64,000 nt of DNA from Levilactobacillus lindianensis (GTDB lineage: Bacteria; Bacillota; Bacilli; Lactobacillales; Lactobacillaceae): NCBI RefSeq assembly GCF_003946095.1, contig NZ_RHOD01000014.1, positions 1-64,000 on the forward strand. Direction: 5' to 3'. Under the pieces are notes generated by a model. That model was not told the origin of the DNA, did not search any database, and was given only the letters and a program-made list of their open reading frames with translations. The stretch's first letter is position 1. Every line of letters begins with the position of its first letter. Positions 55,681-64,000 of the stretch are shown in pieces. Both the position numbers and the translations under genes were made by a program.

Positions 55681-58600
55681 TGGCTTTTCATTTACCCCGA
55701 GTCAAGATCAGGCGATTCATCAACATGGGAATAACCTTTTAGTATCGGCTTCGGCCGGTTCCGGGAAGACCCGTGTTCTAGTAGAACGCGTGATCGAACG
55801 ACTGAAAGAAGGTACTGGAATTGATGAGTTCCTCATCGTGACCTTTACCAATGCCGCAGCAGCCGAGATGCGGGATCGAATTCAAAAGGCGTTGCGTAAG
55901 GAATTGACAGAAGCGAAGGACGAACAGCAACAACAGTTCTATTTACGCCAGTTAAATCAACTGCCAGTGGCTGATATCACCACGCTAGATGCCTTTTGTT
56001 TACACCTTTTGCAACACTACTATTACGTTATTGATATGGACCCCGTCTTTCGCCAACTTACGGATAAGACGGAAGTCGGTTTACTTCGAGATGACGTTTG
56101 GGCCGACTTGCGAGAAGAACTTTATGCCGATGACGAGTCGGGTCGATTTGCCCGGTTAACTGAAAACTTCTCTAATGACCGGAGCGATGATGGGTTGGCC
56201 GAATTGGTTCAACGGACCTATACCTTCGCCAATGCCACGCCCGATCCCGTTGCTTGGTTGAAGCAGCTACCGGTGGCCTATCAATTGGACGCATCGAAGT
56301 TAACGGATACGACGTTCTATCAAGAGCAGGTTCAACCACTGTTAACGAGCAAATTAAACCAAGTTAAGGCGGACTTGACCAGTGCCCAGGCATTTGCAAC
56401 ACAGCATGAGTTGAAGAAACAGGCCGATCATATGTCCAAAGCCTTGAAGTCGTTGGCTCAAGTGGAAGGATTAGTGACCCATGGGAGCTGGAATGATTTA
56501 CGGGCGGCAATCCAGGACTTTAGTTGGGGAAGGATTCCTAGCATTTCAAAAAAGAGTGAGGATTACCCAACCTATAACGATCTCAGGACCGCCTACTATG
56601 AACCGGCTAAGGATGAACTCAAGAAAATTTGCGACAAGTACTTCGCCCAACCAGAGGATCAACTGGTTGCGGTCATGCAACGTTCCGGAGAACTGATCAC
56701 GGAATTATCACGCGTCGTAAGGGCGTATCGTGAAGCCTACCGGGTCGAAAAGGAACGCCGGCACGTCTTAGAGTTTGCGGATATCGAACATGCTGCCTTA
56801 CAAATCTTGGCTAGCAAAACGGAACAGTCCAAGCAGGTGGCGGAGCGACTTCGCCAGCAGTACGCCGAGATTATGGTTGATGAATACCAAGATACTAATG
56901 GGCTACAGGAAGCTATTTTAACGGCGATTGCCGATCCAGCACCTCATGGGAATCTCTTCATGGTAGGGGACGTGAAGCAATCGATCTATCGCTTCCGACA
57001 GGCCGACCCAACGCTCTTCATGGGTAAAGCCGACCACTACGGTCAGGATCCGCAGGCGGGGGAATTAATTACCCTAGCCGAGAACTTCCGCTCGATGGCA
57101 AATGTTGATAATTTTACGAACTTAATTTTTAAACAACTGATGAATCGCGAACTGGGGGAAGTGGCTTATACCGGGGATGCTGAGTTGGCCTTTGGAGCTA
57201 CCTACTATCCGGAAGAAGTCACCAGTACCGCTGAGTTATTGGTTTATCTGACCGGGGGTACTGAGTCGGACGACCAAGATGGCGAGGCGATGGACGAGAC
57301 CTTCCAGGTGGACGATAAACATCAAGGAGAAGTCTTGATGACTGGGAAGAAGATCCAAGCCCTCATCGCTGACGAAACGCCGATCTATGATCGTGATAAA
57401 AAGTGTATTCGGCCCATGACCTATGGGGACATTACGCTACTGACACCCACTCGGAGTAATAACCTGATTATCACGGATGAACTCCGTCGATTGGGGATTC
57501 CGGTCGTGGTCAATGATGCGCAGAATTACTTCAAGACGACTGAAATTCAGATCATGATGGCGCTCCTACAGGTAATCGACAATCCTTACCAAGATATTCC
57601 ACTCGCCGCTGTGCTACGGTCACCCATCGTGGGTCTCGACGAAAACGAACTGGCGTTGTTGCGGATTAATCAGCGGACCGGGGATTACTATCAAGCGGTT
57701 CGCCATTTCCAACAACAGATGGCTATCGGTGGCCCCGCTAGCGATATGCAGCAACGGGTTTATCAGAAGGTGGGTCACTTCTTAGAACAGCTCGATAAGT
57801 TCCGAGACATCGCCCGACAGAACCAGTTAGTCACGCTCATTTGGCGAATTTACCAGGACACGGGCTTCTTAGACTATGTCGGGGGGATGCCGGCCGGTAA
57901 GCAACGGCAGGCCAATCTCCATGCGTTGTACGAACGGGCTCAGAGTTATGAGCAGAGTAGCTTCAAGGGACTTTTCCAGTTCGTCCGGTTCGTGGAACGT
58001 CTCCAGGAACGTGACGACGATCTGGCCGGTGCGCCGGTTCAGACAGCAGAAGATGCCGTGTCAGTGATGACGATCCATGGGAGTAAGGGGCTGGAATTTC
58101 CAGTGGTCTTTATCATGGATGCCTCGCACCAGTTTAACGTTAAAGACCAACAGGGAACCTCCGTGATGAGCGGTAAGAATGGAATCGGGATCGATTATTT
58201 GGATCCCAAGACGCGAATTCGGGCGGCCAGCCTCCAGAAGTTGGTCGTTGCCCAAGCAATTTCTCGGGCCAGTCTCGCGGAAGAAATGCGGAAACTCTAC
58301 GTGGCCTTAACTAGAGCTGAATCGCGCGTTTATCTGGTTGGATCTCATAAGAACAAGGATGAAGCCCTGCAAGCTTGGCGCCAGGACTATCAGAGTCCGG
58401 ACTTGGTGCTTAATGCTACTTTGCGAGAAAAGCATACCCTGGCAAATTACCTGGATTGGGTGGGGATGTGTCTGGTCAGAGCACCACGGTTTAATTCCGA
58501 CTGGCGCGATGGCGAAGCCACTAGCCCGAAATTGGTTGATGATCAAACCAACTTCCAGGTTAGTTTTGCGACAGCCCAAGACCTTGGACCGGTGACAGCG

Positions 58601-59443
58601 GTTGGTGAAGAAGCCGCAGATTGGTTGGAAGAAACCCAGGCCAAGGCAGATGCGCAGGCTGGGACTCCCTTGGAACAGACGGCCATTCGGGGTGTCATGG
58701 ATTTCAAATACCCACATCAAGCGGCTACGCTGACCACGGCTTACCAGTCCGTCTCGGAAGCTAAACGGCTCTTTGAAGACCCCGACAATGCGTCGATTGG
58801 GGAGTATCAGCCGGGCGAACCTACCGGCCACGGCCGGCGGTTCGTCAGTCATGACTTTGATCGCCCAGATTTTCTGCAAACGGTGCGGGCACCGTTACCG
58901 ACTGAGATCGGGACGGCAACTCACCTAGTTCTACAACAACTACCAGTAACGAGCACGCCAACAGTAGCGACCGTTCAAACAGTGATTGATCGGCTGGTAA
59001 CGACGAAGATCCTGACGCCCGAAGTGGCGGAAAAAATTGAGGCCGACCGCGTCCTAGGATTCTTTGAGACGTCGGTGGGTCAGGCCGTCTTGGCGCATCC
59101 CGATCAATTGCATCGAGAGGTTCCGTTCTCACTCTTGATTCCAGCCAAGAGCCTATTCCAGGATTTCCGGGAGACCAACTCACAGGTCCTCATTCACGGG
59201 ATCGTGGATGGTTATTTGGAAACGGATGAAGGTCTCACAATCTTTGATTACAAGACAGACCACGTTAATCCACGGGCAGTCGACCGGAGTACGGCTAAAT
59301 TAGTGGAGCGGTATGGTGGCCAAGTTAATCTTTATGCCACGGCATTGCACCAAATGACGGGCAAACCTGTGACCGCACAGTACCTGTATCTCTTGGACAC
59401 AGGAACCCTAGTTGCGGTACCGGAAAAAGAAATTCAAGGCTAA
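55673..59443 (+). CDS. rexA: ATP-dependent helicase/nuclease subunit RexA (AddA)
   Basis: 1256 residues. UvrD helicase: Walker A SASAGSGKTRVLVERV near residue 35, Walker B VDEYQDTN, GDVKQSIYRFRQADPTLF, motif V/VI SVMTIHGSKGLEFPVVF and KLYVALTRAESRVYL, then a C-terminal nuclease with HGIVDGYLET and FDYKTDHV. Full-length AddA. Start overlaps the rexB end, so translation is coupled. Confidence 0.96.
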   Translation: MSNGFSFTPSQDQAIHQHGNNLLVSASAGSGKTRVLVERVIERLKEGTGIDEFLIVTFTNAAAAEMRDRIQKALRKELTEAKDEQQQQFYLRQLNQLPVADITTLDAFCLHLLQHYYYVIDMDPVFRQLTDKTEVGLLRDDVWADLREELYADDESGRFARLTENFSNDRSDDGLAELVQRTYTFANATPDPVAWLKQLPVAYQLDASKLTDTTFYQEQVQPLLTSKLNQVKADLTSAQAFATQHELKKQADHMSKALKSLAQVEGLVTHGSWNDLRAAIQDFSWGRIPSISKKSEDYPTYNDLRTAYYEPAKDELKKICDKYFAQPEDQLVAVMQRSGELITELSRVVRAYREAYRVEKERRHVLEFADIEHAALQILASKTEQSKQVAERLRQQYAEIMVDEYQDTNGLQEAILTAIADPAPHGNLFMVGDVKQSIYRFRQADPTLFMGKADHYGQDPQAGELITLAENFRSMANVDNFTNLIFKQLMNRELGEVAYTGDAELAFGATYYPEEVTSTAELLVYLTGGTESDDQDGEAMDETFQVDDKHQGEVLMTGKKIQALIADETPIYDRDKKCIRPMTYGDITLLTPTRSNNLIITDELRRLGIPVVVNDAQNYFKTTEIQIMMALLQVIDNPYQDIPLAAVLRSPIVGLDENELALLRINQRTGDYYQAVRHFQQQMAIGGPASDMQQRVYQKVGHFLEQLDKFRDIARQNQLVTLIWRIYQDTGFLDYVGGMPAGKQRQANLHALYERAQSYEQSSFKGLFQFVRFVERLQERDDDLAGAPVQTAEDAVSVMTIHGSKGLEFPVVFIMDASHQFNVKDQQGTSVMSGKNGIGIDYLDPKTRIRAASLQKLVVAQAISRASLAEEMRKLYVALTRAESRVYLVGSHKNKDEALQAWRQDYQSPDLVLNATLREKHTLANYLDWVGMCLVRAPRFNSDWRDGEATSPKLVDDQTNFQVSFATAQDLGPVTAVGEEAADWLEETQAKADAQAGTPLEQTAIRGVMDFKYPHQAATLTTAYQSVSEAKRLFEDPDNASIGEYQPGEPTGHGRRFVSHDFDRPDFLQTVRAPLPTEIGTATHLVLQQLPVTSTPTVATVQTVIDRLVTTKILTPEVAEKIEADRVLGFFETSVGQAVLAHPDQLHREVPFSLLIPAKSLFQDFRETNSQVLIHGIVDGYLETDEGLTIFDYKTDHVNPRAVDRSTAKLVERYGGQVNLYATALHQMTGKPVTAQYLYLLDTGTLVAVPEKEIQG

Positions 59444-59444
59444 T

Positions 59445-59503
59445 AAAAAGCAGGTCCTAGCAACGTGCACCGGAATTGGCGGCGTGTTGCTGGGACCTGT
59501 TGT
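59445..59503. terminator. Terminator between rexA and the small membrane gene
   Basis: CAGGTCCTAGCAAC / GTTGCTGGGACCTG stem with a 20-base loop that can itself pair; AAAAA on the left gives a T tract for the minus strand. Confidence 0.8.
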
Positions 59504-59516
59504 CGTTAAATTAAGG

Positions 59517-59708
59517 TTAATTGTGAATCATAAGCAGTGAGACTAGAACGAAGGCTAGAACCACCATCGCACCGATTACCCCGGGTAAGTGACGCCGGTA
59601 GGCCGTATGCCGGCGGGCTACCGTGACTAACGTGCCACAGAGGATGATTAGGCCCAGGCTTGCTAAAATTAATAATTTCATTTTGACGTCAAAATCTGCT
59701 GTCAGCAT
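59517..59708 (-). CDS. Small two-helix membrane protein
   Basis: 63 residues from ATG 59708 (GAGGTG four to five bases upstream; an internal ATG giving MKLLILASLG is an alternative). Helices at about 14-30 (LLILASLGLIILCGTLV) and 43-60 (GVIGAMVVLAFVLVSLLM) joined by RRHTAYRRHLP. Unknown function. Downstream of nothing on its own strand, so probably a single gene. Confidence 0.6.
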   Translation of the reverse strand: MLTADFDVKMKLLILASLGLIILCGTLVTVARRHTAYRRHLPGVIGAMVVLAFVLVSLLMIHN

Positions 59709-59761
59709 GGGGCACCTCACTCATTTCAATTTATTAACCGCATTATATCAGACTTCTTCGG

Positions 59762-60928
59762 TTAGCGTTCGACTAGCAAGGTCATCCCCATGCCACCGCC
59801 GATACACATTGCGGCAAGACCACGGTGAGTCTGGGTCCTCAGGAGTTCGTGCAGTAGGGTAACCACGATACGGGTCCCGGAGGCTCCTAGAGGATGTCCC
59901 AGGGCAATGCTCCCACCGTTGACGTTCAACCGGTCAGCGGGAATCTGAAGATCCCGCGTAATGGCGACTGATTGGGCGGCAAAGGCTTCGTTTATTTCGA
60001 ACCGATCGATGTCAGCAACTGTTAATTGGTGATCTTGAAGAACTTTACGAATGGCAGTGACTGGCGCGTAACCCATGATTTGTGGGTCGATGCCACTCTC
60101 CTGATAGCCGCGTAACGTGGCGAGGTAGGGAATGCCAGCGGCCACGGCTGCGGACTTGCGCATCAAGACCATGGCTGCGGCACCGTCGTTGAGGCCAGCG
60201 GCATTTCCGGCAGTGACCGTGCCGTTAGTTTTAAAGGCCGGTTTCAAGGCCGCAAGCTGGTCGAGGGAGGTCGTCGTCCGGACGGCTTCATCTTGAGTAA
60301 TTGTTTTGCCGGCCACGGGGACGGGAACAATCTCCGCATCAAACCGATGAGCGGCCTGGGCTAATGTGGCGTTTTGTTGGGAACGTAGTGCGAAGGCATC
60401 TTGATCGGCCCGGCTCACATGGAATTTCTCAGCGACGTTTTCGGCCGTAATTCCCATGGGATCTTGGCTAAAGGCGTCGGTTAAGCCATCTTTGGAAAGG
60501 CTGTCCGTGAGCGTCAGGTCACCAAATTTGCGTCCCCAACGGGCATGGTGACTGAGGTAAGGGGCCCGACTCATGCTTTCGGTTCCCCCGACTAGAACGG
60601 CATCCGCGTCACCCATGAGGATGGCACCTTGTCCCAGACGAATGGCTTTGAGACTAGAGCCACAGACCTGATTGACCGTCATGGCGGTACTGCTGACGGG
60701 CATGCCCGCATTCAATTCAATTTGACGGGCCACGTTTTGCCCCTGGCCGGCCTGTAGAACGGTCCCAAAAATAGTTTGTTGAATCATGTGGGGTTCGAGA
60801 CTGCTACGCTTGATAGCGGCCTTAGCGGCGATGGTTCCCAATGTAACGGCAGAGACTGACCGAAAGTTCCGGCCAAATTTACCGATGGGCGTCCGAACGG
60901 CGCTGACGATGACAACTTCTTCTGCCAT
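59762..60928 (-). CDS. Acetyl-CoA C-acetyltransferase (thiolase)
   Basis: 388 residues from ATG 60928 (AAAAGGAG upstream), beginning MAEEVVIVSAVRTPIGKFGR. The open frame extends 103 codons further up but without thiolase homology. Acyl-enzyme Cys89 in NQVCGSSLKAI, His in NVNGGSIALGHPLGASG, second Cys in CIGGGMGM. Makes acetoacetyl-CoA, the entry to the mevalonate route that lactobacilli use for isoprenoids. Divergent from the hypothetical gene at 61089. Confidence 0.94.
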   Translation of the reverse strand: MAEEVVIVSAVRTPIGKFGRNFRSVSAVTLGTIAAKAAIKRSSLEPHMIQQTIFGTVLQAGQGQNVARQIELNAGMPVSSTAMTVNQVCGSSLKAIRLGQGAILMGDADAVLVGGTESMSRAPYLSHHARWGRKFGDLTLTDSLSKDGLTDAFSQDPMGITAENVAEKFHVSRADQDAFALRSQQNATLAQAAHRFDAEIVPVPVAGKTITQDEAVRTTTSLDQLAALKPAFKTNGTVTAGNAAGLNDGAAAMVLMRKSAAVAAGIPYLATLRGYQESGIDPQIMGYAPVTAIRKVLQDHQLTVADIDRFEINEAFAAQSVAITRDLQIPADRLNVNGGSIALGHPLGASGTRIVVTLLHELLRTQTHRGLAAMCIGGGMGMTLLVER

Positions 60929-61024
60929 GTATCTGAATTCTCCTTTTCCGATGAGTTTCCGAAACTTAAATATAACCGACTTTGCTGTTTTTGTCTTGGT
61001 GGACGGCTGGAATAGGGTGAGGAT

Positions 61025-61054
61025 TTGCATTTTCTTAAAGACTTTTCTTATAAT
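61025..61054 (+). promoter_or_regulatory. Promoter of the 61089 gene
   Basis: TTGCAT (61025-61030), 18 bases, TATAAT (61049-61054), about 35 bases before the ATG. Confidence 0.65.
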
Positions 61055-61088
61055 GAGAAGGAGTCTACAAGATAGGGGATTAGTTGTA

Positions 61089-62051
61089 ATGGAACAGACA
61101 GATGAAGCGGTTGACACTCTGACGGTGGCGGACTTTCTCGCAACCACGCAGTTCAAGAAGCTGTCGACCAACCAACAAAAGTATGCCAAGAAGATTCTGA
61201 CGGATGTATTGGCCGCCCGTAAAACGGTGGATCTCAATCAAGGGTCCTGGACACCCCGGCAAGTTACCGGAACATTGGCCGCACTCCCAAGTTTAGTTGA
61301 TGAGCCCCACGTGTACTACGTGGCGGTTGTCCCTGTGTTGACGGCTTACTTCGAGGCGCTGGGTCAACAGGTGAAGCCATTGGTTGCGGCACTGAAGCAG
61401 GCTCGGCCTGCATTAGTGGCTAAGCATGCGAAGGCTGAACAGGAAGAGGCGGACTACGATGAGGTTGTCCAGCAGGTAAAGCAGTGGGTTCAAGCGATGT
61501 TTACCCAACCGGAAGTTATGAATTTAACGGTCGCCGATCAACGACACTTCGTCACGATCATCCACACCACCGCTGAACTCATGATTACTGGGAGAAAGTT
61601 GGCACCAAAGGATTGGACTGTCGGCACGTTGAGCGGCATCATGTTTGGACCATTCACACATCTGCTAGATGAGCGCGATCGGGTTGCCGGACTCTTCCAG
61701 TTGGTTCCGTTTGCCCTGACGACGCTTTTTACCTATCTCGCGCAAACTAATCAACTGACACACGCTACCGAATTGCAGGATTGGGTACTCAAACAACATG
61801 AAGCGTTGGTGACGATGTACAATCCTGAGTTGGAAAAGTTCTACGAAGGATTAACCGAGGCCATGCAACAGGCCGGAGTCGATACGCAGGACCACGCGGC
61901 CGTTGATCACTTTACTCAGAGCTATTTGCGGGCCCACCCCGCTGTTAGTCGGGAGTTATTTACGGCGGATCGACAGATGAAACGGACCAAACCCATTAAT
62001 CAAATTAAATATAGTCGGAAACAGCGACGCCGTCGTCGGCGTAAGCGTTAG
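61089..62051 (+). CDS. Hypothetical protein with arginine-rich C-terminus
   Basis: 320 residues from ATG 61089 (AGGGG about 10 bases upstream). Mostly helical, no signal or membrane segment. Segments include FKKLSTNQQKYAKKILTDVL, WVQAMFTQPEVMNLTVADQRHFVTIIHTT (positions ~135-165) and a tail KYSRKQRRRRRRKR. The tail suggests nucleic acid or ribosome binding. I do not recognise the family; a lactobacillus-specific protein is likely. Confidence 0.65.
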   Translation: MEQTDEAVDTLTVADFLATTQFKKLSTNQQKYAKKILTDVLAARKTVDLNQGSWTPRQVTGTLAALPSLVDEPHVYYVAVVPVLTAYFEALGQQVKPLVAALKQARPALVAKHAKAEQEEADYDEVVQQVKQWVQAMFTQPEVMNLTVADQRHFVTIIHTTAELMITGRKLAPKDWTVGTLSGIMFGPFTHLLDERDRVAGLFQLVPFALTTLFTYLAQTNQLTHATELQDWVLKQHEALVTMYNPELEKFYEGLTEAMQQAGVDTQDHAAVDHFTQSYLRAHPAVSRELFTADRQMKRTKPINQIKYSRKQRRRRRRKR

Positions 62052-62076
62052 GCACGATTGACCGTTCTTGAATTTG

Positions 62077-62105
62077 CAGGTAAAATCACAAAAAACTTTT
62101 ACCTG
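62077..62105 (+). promoter_or_regulatory. Inverted repeat upstream of the LacI-family gene
   Basis: CAGGTAAAA (62077-62085) and TTTTACCTG (62097-62105) with 11 bases between, about 25 bases before a TATAAT at 62131-62136. It could be an operator for autoregulation, or a weak terminator of the preceding gene (no T tract follows). Confidence 0.4.
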
Positions 62106-62161
62106 GCGATAGAATAGTTTATGATTAACTTATAATAACTATTTGGCGAGGTGTGCTTTTT

Positions 62162-63163
62162 ATGGTCAAGAAGGTCACAATCACTGACATTGCCAAGGCA
62201 GCGGGAATCTCACCAACAACCGTGTCACTGATTCTTAATGGTAAGGGTGAGCGATTCAGTCAGGAAACCTGTTCACGAGTTTTCCAGCTACGCGATGAAC
62301 TTGGTTATCATATCGAAAAACGCCCAGTGGTGCCGCGATATGCCAAGAAAATTTATCGGCTCGGTGTTGTTATGACAGCGTTTAATCAATTTTTCTATCA
62401 AGATGTCATTGCGGGCATCCGGGAATCGGCGGGGACTGAGGTTGTCGTTTCCCTTTACGAAGTGGGTGATACCTACGAGGACAATTTGCGGGACCTCAAG
62501 GGGTTATTTAGAGAGCCAGTTGATGGTCTCATTCTCTGTGAACCCGTGGTGCCAGCCAAGATCCTCAGAGAGCTGTCGGCGGCCTTCAAAGTGCCCTACG
62601 TCATCGTCAATAGCCATGCAGCGGTTAGTGATTCCGACGTATGGGTTGACCTACATGAGGTGGGAGTCCTATCCGCGGAGTACCTGCTGGCTAATGGGCA
62701 CCGTAAGATGGCGGTGGTCGTTCCCCAAGAGAACCATGCGAACACAGAGATCATTGCCGGGTTTCGTGAGGGACTCGCGGAGTATCACCTTCAGCTTGAG
62801 GAACAGGATATCTTCCACATTGTGCCGTCGCTCAGTGAGAGCTATCGTTTTGCTAAGACGACAAATCTACAAGACTACACGGCGGTTTTTACCGCTGCAG
62901 ATGAGATTGCGATTGGGATGATGCGCGGATTAGCCTCTAAGGGGCAACGCGTCCCAGATACACAGTCGTTACTGGGGGTTGGAAACTCCGAATTGGATAA
63001 CTATACGCATCCGCAGTTGTCATCGGTACTGATTCCAGCGTCGGACATTGGTCGTGCAGCCTTTGATAAGCTGGAAGAGCTGAATCAAAAGCCACAAACT
63101 CCACGTGAAACATTGAATCTTCCAATTGGACTGGTCAAACGGTCCAGTGTTAAACATATCTAA
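62162..63163 (+). CDS. LacI-family transcriptional regulator
   Basis: 333 residues from ATG 62162 (GAGGTG 7 bases before). LacI HTH VTITDIAKAAGISPTTVSLILNGKGERFSQETCSRV with hinge, then a periplasmic-binding-protein-like effector domain (LGVVMTAFNQFFYQDVIAGI, VDGLILCEPVV, FTAADEIAIGMMRGL, TQSLLGVGN). These usually control sugar genes. No sugar gene is next to it; the next gene is an ornithine decarboxylase 640 bases on. A GCAACCGGTTGC palindrome at 63259 fits a LacI operator. Confidence 0.92.
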   Translation: MVKKVTITDIAKAAGISPTTVSLILNGKGERFSQETCSRVFQLRDELGYHIEKRPVVPRYAKKIYRLGVVMTAFNQFFYQDVIAGIRESAGTEVVVSLYEVGDTYEDNLRDLKGLFREPVDGLILCEPVVPAKILRELSAAFKVPYVIVNSHAAVSDSDVWVDLHEVGVLSAEYLLANGHRKMAVVVPQENHANTEIIAGFREGLAEYHLQLEEQDIFHIVPSLSESYRFAKTTNLQDYTAVFTAADEIAIGMMRGLASKGQRVPDTQSLLGVGNSELDNYTHPQLSSVLIPASDIGRAAFDKLEELNQKPQTPRETLNLPIGLVKRSSVKHI

Positions 63164-63171
63164 AGTGTCCC

Positions 63172-63201
63172 AGGATCACCCGATTTAGGGTGGTCCTTTT
63201 T
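63172..63201 (+). terminator. Terminator of the LacI-family gene
   Basis: AGGATCACCC GATTT AGGGTGGTCCT followed by TTTTT. Confidence 0.85.
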
Positions 63202-63241
63202 GGCTTTTATGCATAAAAAATTAAAAAAGCATGAATGAAAA

Positions 63242-63270
63242 TGAAACCGCTTAATAAAGCAACCGGTTGC
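63242..63270. promoter_or_regulatory. cre-like and LacI-type operator motifs after the LacI gene
   Basis: TGAAACCGCTTAAT (63242-63255) is one base off the cre consensus. GCAACCGGTTGC (63259-63270) is a perfect even palindrome with the central CG typical of LacI/GalR operators. Both lie in the gap before the decarboxylase. The stretch 63275-63690 is AT-rich and shows no convincing gene. Confidence 0.45.
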
Positions 63271-63696
63271 CCTATAAAAGAGCTTTCTTTTAAGCCAATG
63301 AAAACAGTTTGCGAAAACAAAGTCAAAAGAGACTATAAACTATTGAAAACAGATATGTTCTAGGCTATGGGGCGATCATTTAATGGTCTAAGGTGACCAC
63401 ATAAAGTGAATTTTGGTGGGGTTAGTAAAAAAAAGTAAAAATTATTTTTGAATGAAAAGTGATCGGATGTTTTGACGATTTTTAGACTGGAATATACATT
63501 TGACTTGAATATTATTAGTTGTGCTCGTGAAAAGTTTCTCCTGCCAAGGAAGGCGTTATCGCGCGGTTTTGAGCCGGATTGGTCTGCTTTATTGAGCGGG
63601 TAATCAATCCAATGGATGAGTATATTTATTGATAAAAAGAGAATTCCCATCATCTTCTAATGAGGCATAAAGGGTGGTTTGAAATGAAAGACCCCC

Positions 63697-63725
63697 TTGT
63701 CAGCGCTTTCAAAATGTAGTAAAAA
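63697..63725 (+). promoter_or_regulatory. Probable ornithine decarboxylase promoter with overlapping cre
   Basis: TTGTCA (63697-63702), 17 bases, TAAAAA (63720-63725). A perfect cre, TGAAAGCGCTGACA on the minus strand (63711-63698), covers the -35 and the first part of the spacer, so CcpA would block the promoter. The leader then carries a GTAAGTCTTAC palindrome (63733-63743) and an 8-bp hairpin CGATTCCC/GGGGATCG (63746-63767). Confidence 0.6.
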
Positions 63726-63801
63726 TAAGAGTGTAAGTCTTACTTCGATTCCCTCATCCGGGGATCGTGGTAAAAATTGTAAATTTTATAAGGAGGCTCT
63801 C

Positions 63802-64000
63802 ATGGATAATTTAAAGATTGCGTCTACTGAGGAAGCTCGGCAGTATTTCACCACTACTCGTGAAATCGTCGATGCTAACAACACTGATTTCGTTGATTCC
63901 GCAGCTGTCGTTGTGATGGATGATGAACTTGATCCTATCAATGCGGTTGATGAAACAAAGTTTGGTGTGCCCGTATTTGTTCTCAGTAAAGACAGTTCAA
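63802..64000 (+). CDS. odc: Inducible ornithine decarboxylase, N-terminal part (runs off the window)
   Basis: First 66 residues, from ATG 63802 after AAGGAGGC: MDNLKIASTEEARQYFTTTR, then VDANNTDFVDSAAVVVMDDE and KFGVPVFVLSKDSS. This matches the N-terminal wing domain of the biodegradative, PLP-dependent ornithine decarboxylase of Lactobacillus 30a (about 730 residues). The enzyme turns ornithine into putrescine and CO2 in the cytosol and, with an ornithine/putrescine antiporter usually encoded next to it, gives acid tolerance and proton-motive force. The PLP and catalytic parts are outside the window. Confidence 0.85.
   Translation, partial: MDNLKIASTEEARQYFTTTREIVDANNTDFVDSAAVVVMDDELDPINAVDETKFGVPVFVLSKDSS

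Noticed and set aside
60929..61237. 103-codon N-terminal extension of the thiolase
   Set aside because: Homology and the AAAAGGAG ribosome site both place the start at 60928; the extension is antisense to the start of the neighbouring gene.
63102..63112. CACGTGAAACA, parS-like half inside the LacI gene
   Set aside because: Three of the first four bases of the parS consensus are wrong and it is inside coding sequence; ParB binding is unlikely.
63360..63653. 97-codon minus-strand frame in the regulatory gap before odc
   Set aside because: No ribosome site of quality, AT-rich low-complexity composition and no recognisable domain.

Overview
The window is centred on a chromosomal replication origin. 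It comes from a low-to-mid GC Firmicute, almost certainly a lactobacillus close to Levilactobacillus (Lactobacillus brevis group). The evidence is the dnaA-dnaN-yaaA-recF-gyrB-gyrA block facing the rpmH-rnpA-yidC-jag-mnmE-mnmG block, lactobacillus-type RexAB, PepC, a DUF5776/BspA-like surface protein and an OrnDC-type ornithine decarboxylase. The species name is inference; no rRNA or tRNA gene was seen.

Layout. 1-0.24 kb: the 3' end of an IS30-family transposase, which cuts off a VOC-family gene. 0.33-1.5 kb: rpsF-ssb-rpsR operon (minus). 1.9-5.3 kb: a YwlG-like gene and a probable vitamin B6 salvage cluster (ECF S component plus pyridoxine/HMP kinase, divergent from a MocR/PdxR-type regulator). 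5.3-14.4 kb: gyrA, gyrB, recF, yaaA, dnaN, dnaA (all minus). 12.7-13.0 and 14.36-14.85 kb: bipartite oriC with DnaA boxes on both sides of dnaA and a DnaA-trio unwinding element between dnaA and dnaN. 14.9-20.8 kb: rpmH, rnpA, yidC, khpB/jag, mnmE, mnmG (all plus), so both arms are co-directional with replication.

20.9-49 kb is accessory or housekeeping: small membrane proteins, an orphan Phd/YefM-like antitoxin, a YjjG-like HAD phosphatase, BrnQ, a GNAT, a three-gene zinc-ribbon/TcaA-like envelope operon, a thioesterase divergent from a condensation-domain-like protein, a secreted BspA-like protein, an MFS exporter, signal peptidase I, a YczE-like protein with a MarR regulator, PepC, a TetR regulator, a lipoprotein, a membrane-anchored nuclease, cardiolipin synthase, a YfhO-family membrane glycosyltransferase and an NCS2 purine permease. 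A perfect ParB parS site lies at 39.5 kb and a one-mismatch copy at 29.5 kb.

49-64 kb: a polysaccharide deacetylase, an M20 deacylase, rexB-rexA (double-strand break repair), acetoacetyl-CoA thiolase, a hypothetical protein with an arginine-rich tail, a LacI-family regulator, a long regulatory gap with a cre-overlapped promoter, and the start of an ornithine decarboxylase gene that runs off the window.

The less explained items are two candidate small structured RNAs (before mnmE, and between cls and yfhO), the zinc-ribbon operon, the condensation-like protein lacking its catalytic histidines, and the regulatory design in front of the decarboxylase. I saw no CRISPR array, prophage or complete defence system.
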